Source of the DNA: Bugula neritina
Lineage: Eukaryota > Bryozoa > Gymnolaemata > Cheilostomatida > Bugulidae
Direction: 5' to 3'
NCBI GenBank assembly: GCA_964035545.1
Contig: OZ037768.1
Span: forward strand, 24,516,819-24,580,818
Length of the DNA: 64,000 nt
The notes under the pieces were generated by a model. That model did no database searches. It was not told the origin of the DNA and saw only the letters and a list, made by a program, of their open reading frames with translations. Shown here in pieces: positions 63,383 through 64,000 of this stretch; positions within the stretch are counted from its first letter, which is position 1, and the number at the start of each line of letters is the position of its first letter. The translations under genes were made by a program, and so were the position numbers.

Positions 63383-64000
63383 TGGCTCTCTATGCCCCCC
63401 CCCCCTCTCTATATATATACATGTATATATAATTATATATATATATATATATATACATGTATATATTAGCTACTCTTATGTGTAAATAAGCTCTGTTTTG
63501 ATTGGCTGAGGTGCTTTAGCTAAGAGAGGATGAAACCTGTGAAATATTATTAACCTGTAAATTGCCTCCCAGCTGTCATACCAAGTCTAGTCAGAGCTTC
63601 TTTGACTGTTGGTGATATACCAACCCATAGAAGTATCCCAACTAATCACTTTAGAGAAAACTGACACTGGAAGCTGCATTAAACATTATCATGAATTATA
63701 CATGTATATATAGCTGTGCAGCTATTGTTGGTATATCATAGCATGCAGAGGGTATGACTGACAGCCAGATACCGGCTTAGTTTCATAGTGTATACTGGAT
63801 ATTTATTTTTTTATATAAAACATATATTTGGAACAATTTTATTCGATGGTTTATTAATATGAAACATGGCAACTAGTTAGGGGGGAGACAACAAACAATA
63901 ATACAAGCGTAATTCTCTATATATACAATCCTATGTGTCTGTACATGTGTGTAGGAGTAGCAAGTAGATACAGGTAGACTAGAAATAGATCACAAGTACA
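63383..64000. other. Right edge; no gene recognised
   Basis: Contains a poly-C run, a TA-rich microsatellite at 63408-63470 and AT-rich unique DNA. It should hold the MTIF2 3'UTR; no canonical AATAAA is seen close to the stop. Confidence 0.5.

Overview
This window is nuclear DNA from an animal. It carries seven spliced protein genes with short introns, retrotransposon remnants and a very high density of private tandem repeats. AT-rich sequence, compact genes and introns swollen by minisatellites suggest an early-branching invertebrate; a sponge is my best guess, but the lineage is an inference.

Layout. 748-1815 (-): 5' part of a myosin regulatory light chain gene that continues off the left edge. 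2703-6891 (-): CNOT11 of the CCR4-NOT deadenylase, 10 exons. 8549-9949 (+): malectin, the ER lectin, 4 exons. 11558-26069 (-): an unrecognised 549-residue coiled-coil protein, 21 exons, with 19 of 20 introns in phase 1; one intron holds a 30-bp minisatellite split by a truncated LINE. 28106-33296 (-): a retrotransposon graveyard with a zinc-finger accessory ORF, Gypsy (Ty3-type) pol debris, and a copia-type gag remnant joined abruptly to the Gypsy reverse transcriptase. 34809-44572 (+): a 918-residue protein with two N-terminal zinc ribbons, one BIR domain and coiled coils, 21 exons. 45742-55779 (-): GMPPA, 11 exons. 57315-63382 (+): mitochondrial translation initiation factor 2 (MTIF2), 13 exons.

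The genes form divergent pairs (CNOT11/malectin, coiled-coil gene/BIR gene, GMPPA/MTIF2) that meet tail to tail between pairs. The intergenic DNA of the first and third pairs, and the upstream side of the coiled-coil gene, carries a degenerate TACTAATA/AGTAATA-rich sequence and small palindromes.

The most unusual property is the repeats. Nearly every large intron has its own minisatellite with a unit shared with no other intron. Many arrays start or end within a few bases of a splice site, and some copy the splice site itself. In GMPPA a 44-bp array repeats the 3' end of exon 9 plus a consensus 5' splice site, and the last intron is stop-free, a multiple of three and in frame with both neighbouring exons. 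The two unrecognised genes share a DSDY-x-T motif, a phase-2 intron after it, phase-1 modular exons, coding minisatellites and acidic tails, so they may be diverged members of one family. Exon coordinates were derived by hand from splice sites, reading-frame continuity and remembered family sequences; no transcript or database search was available.
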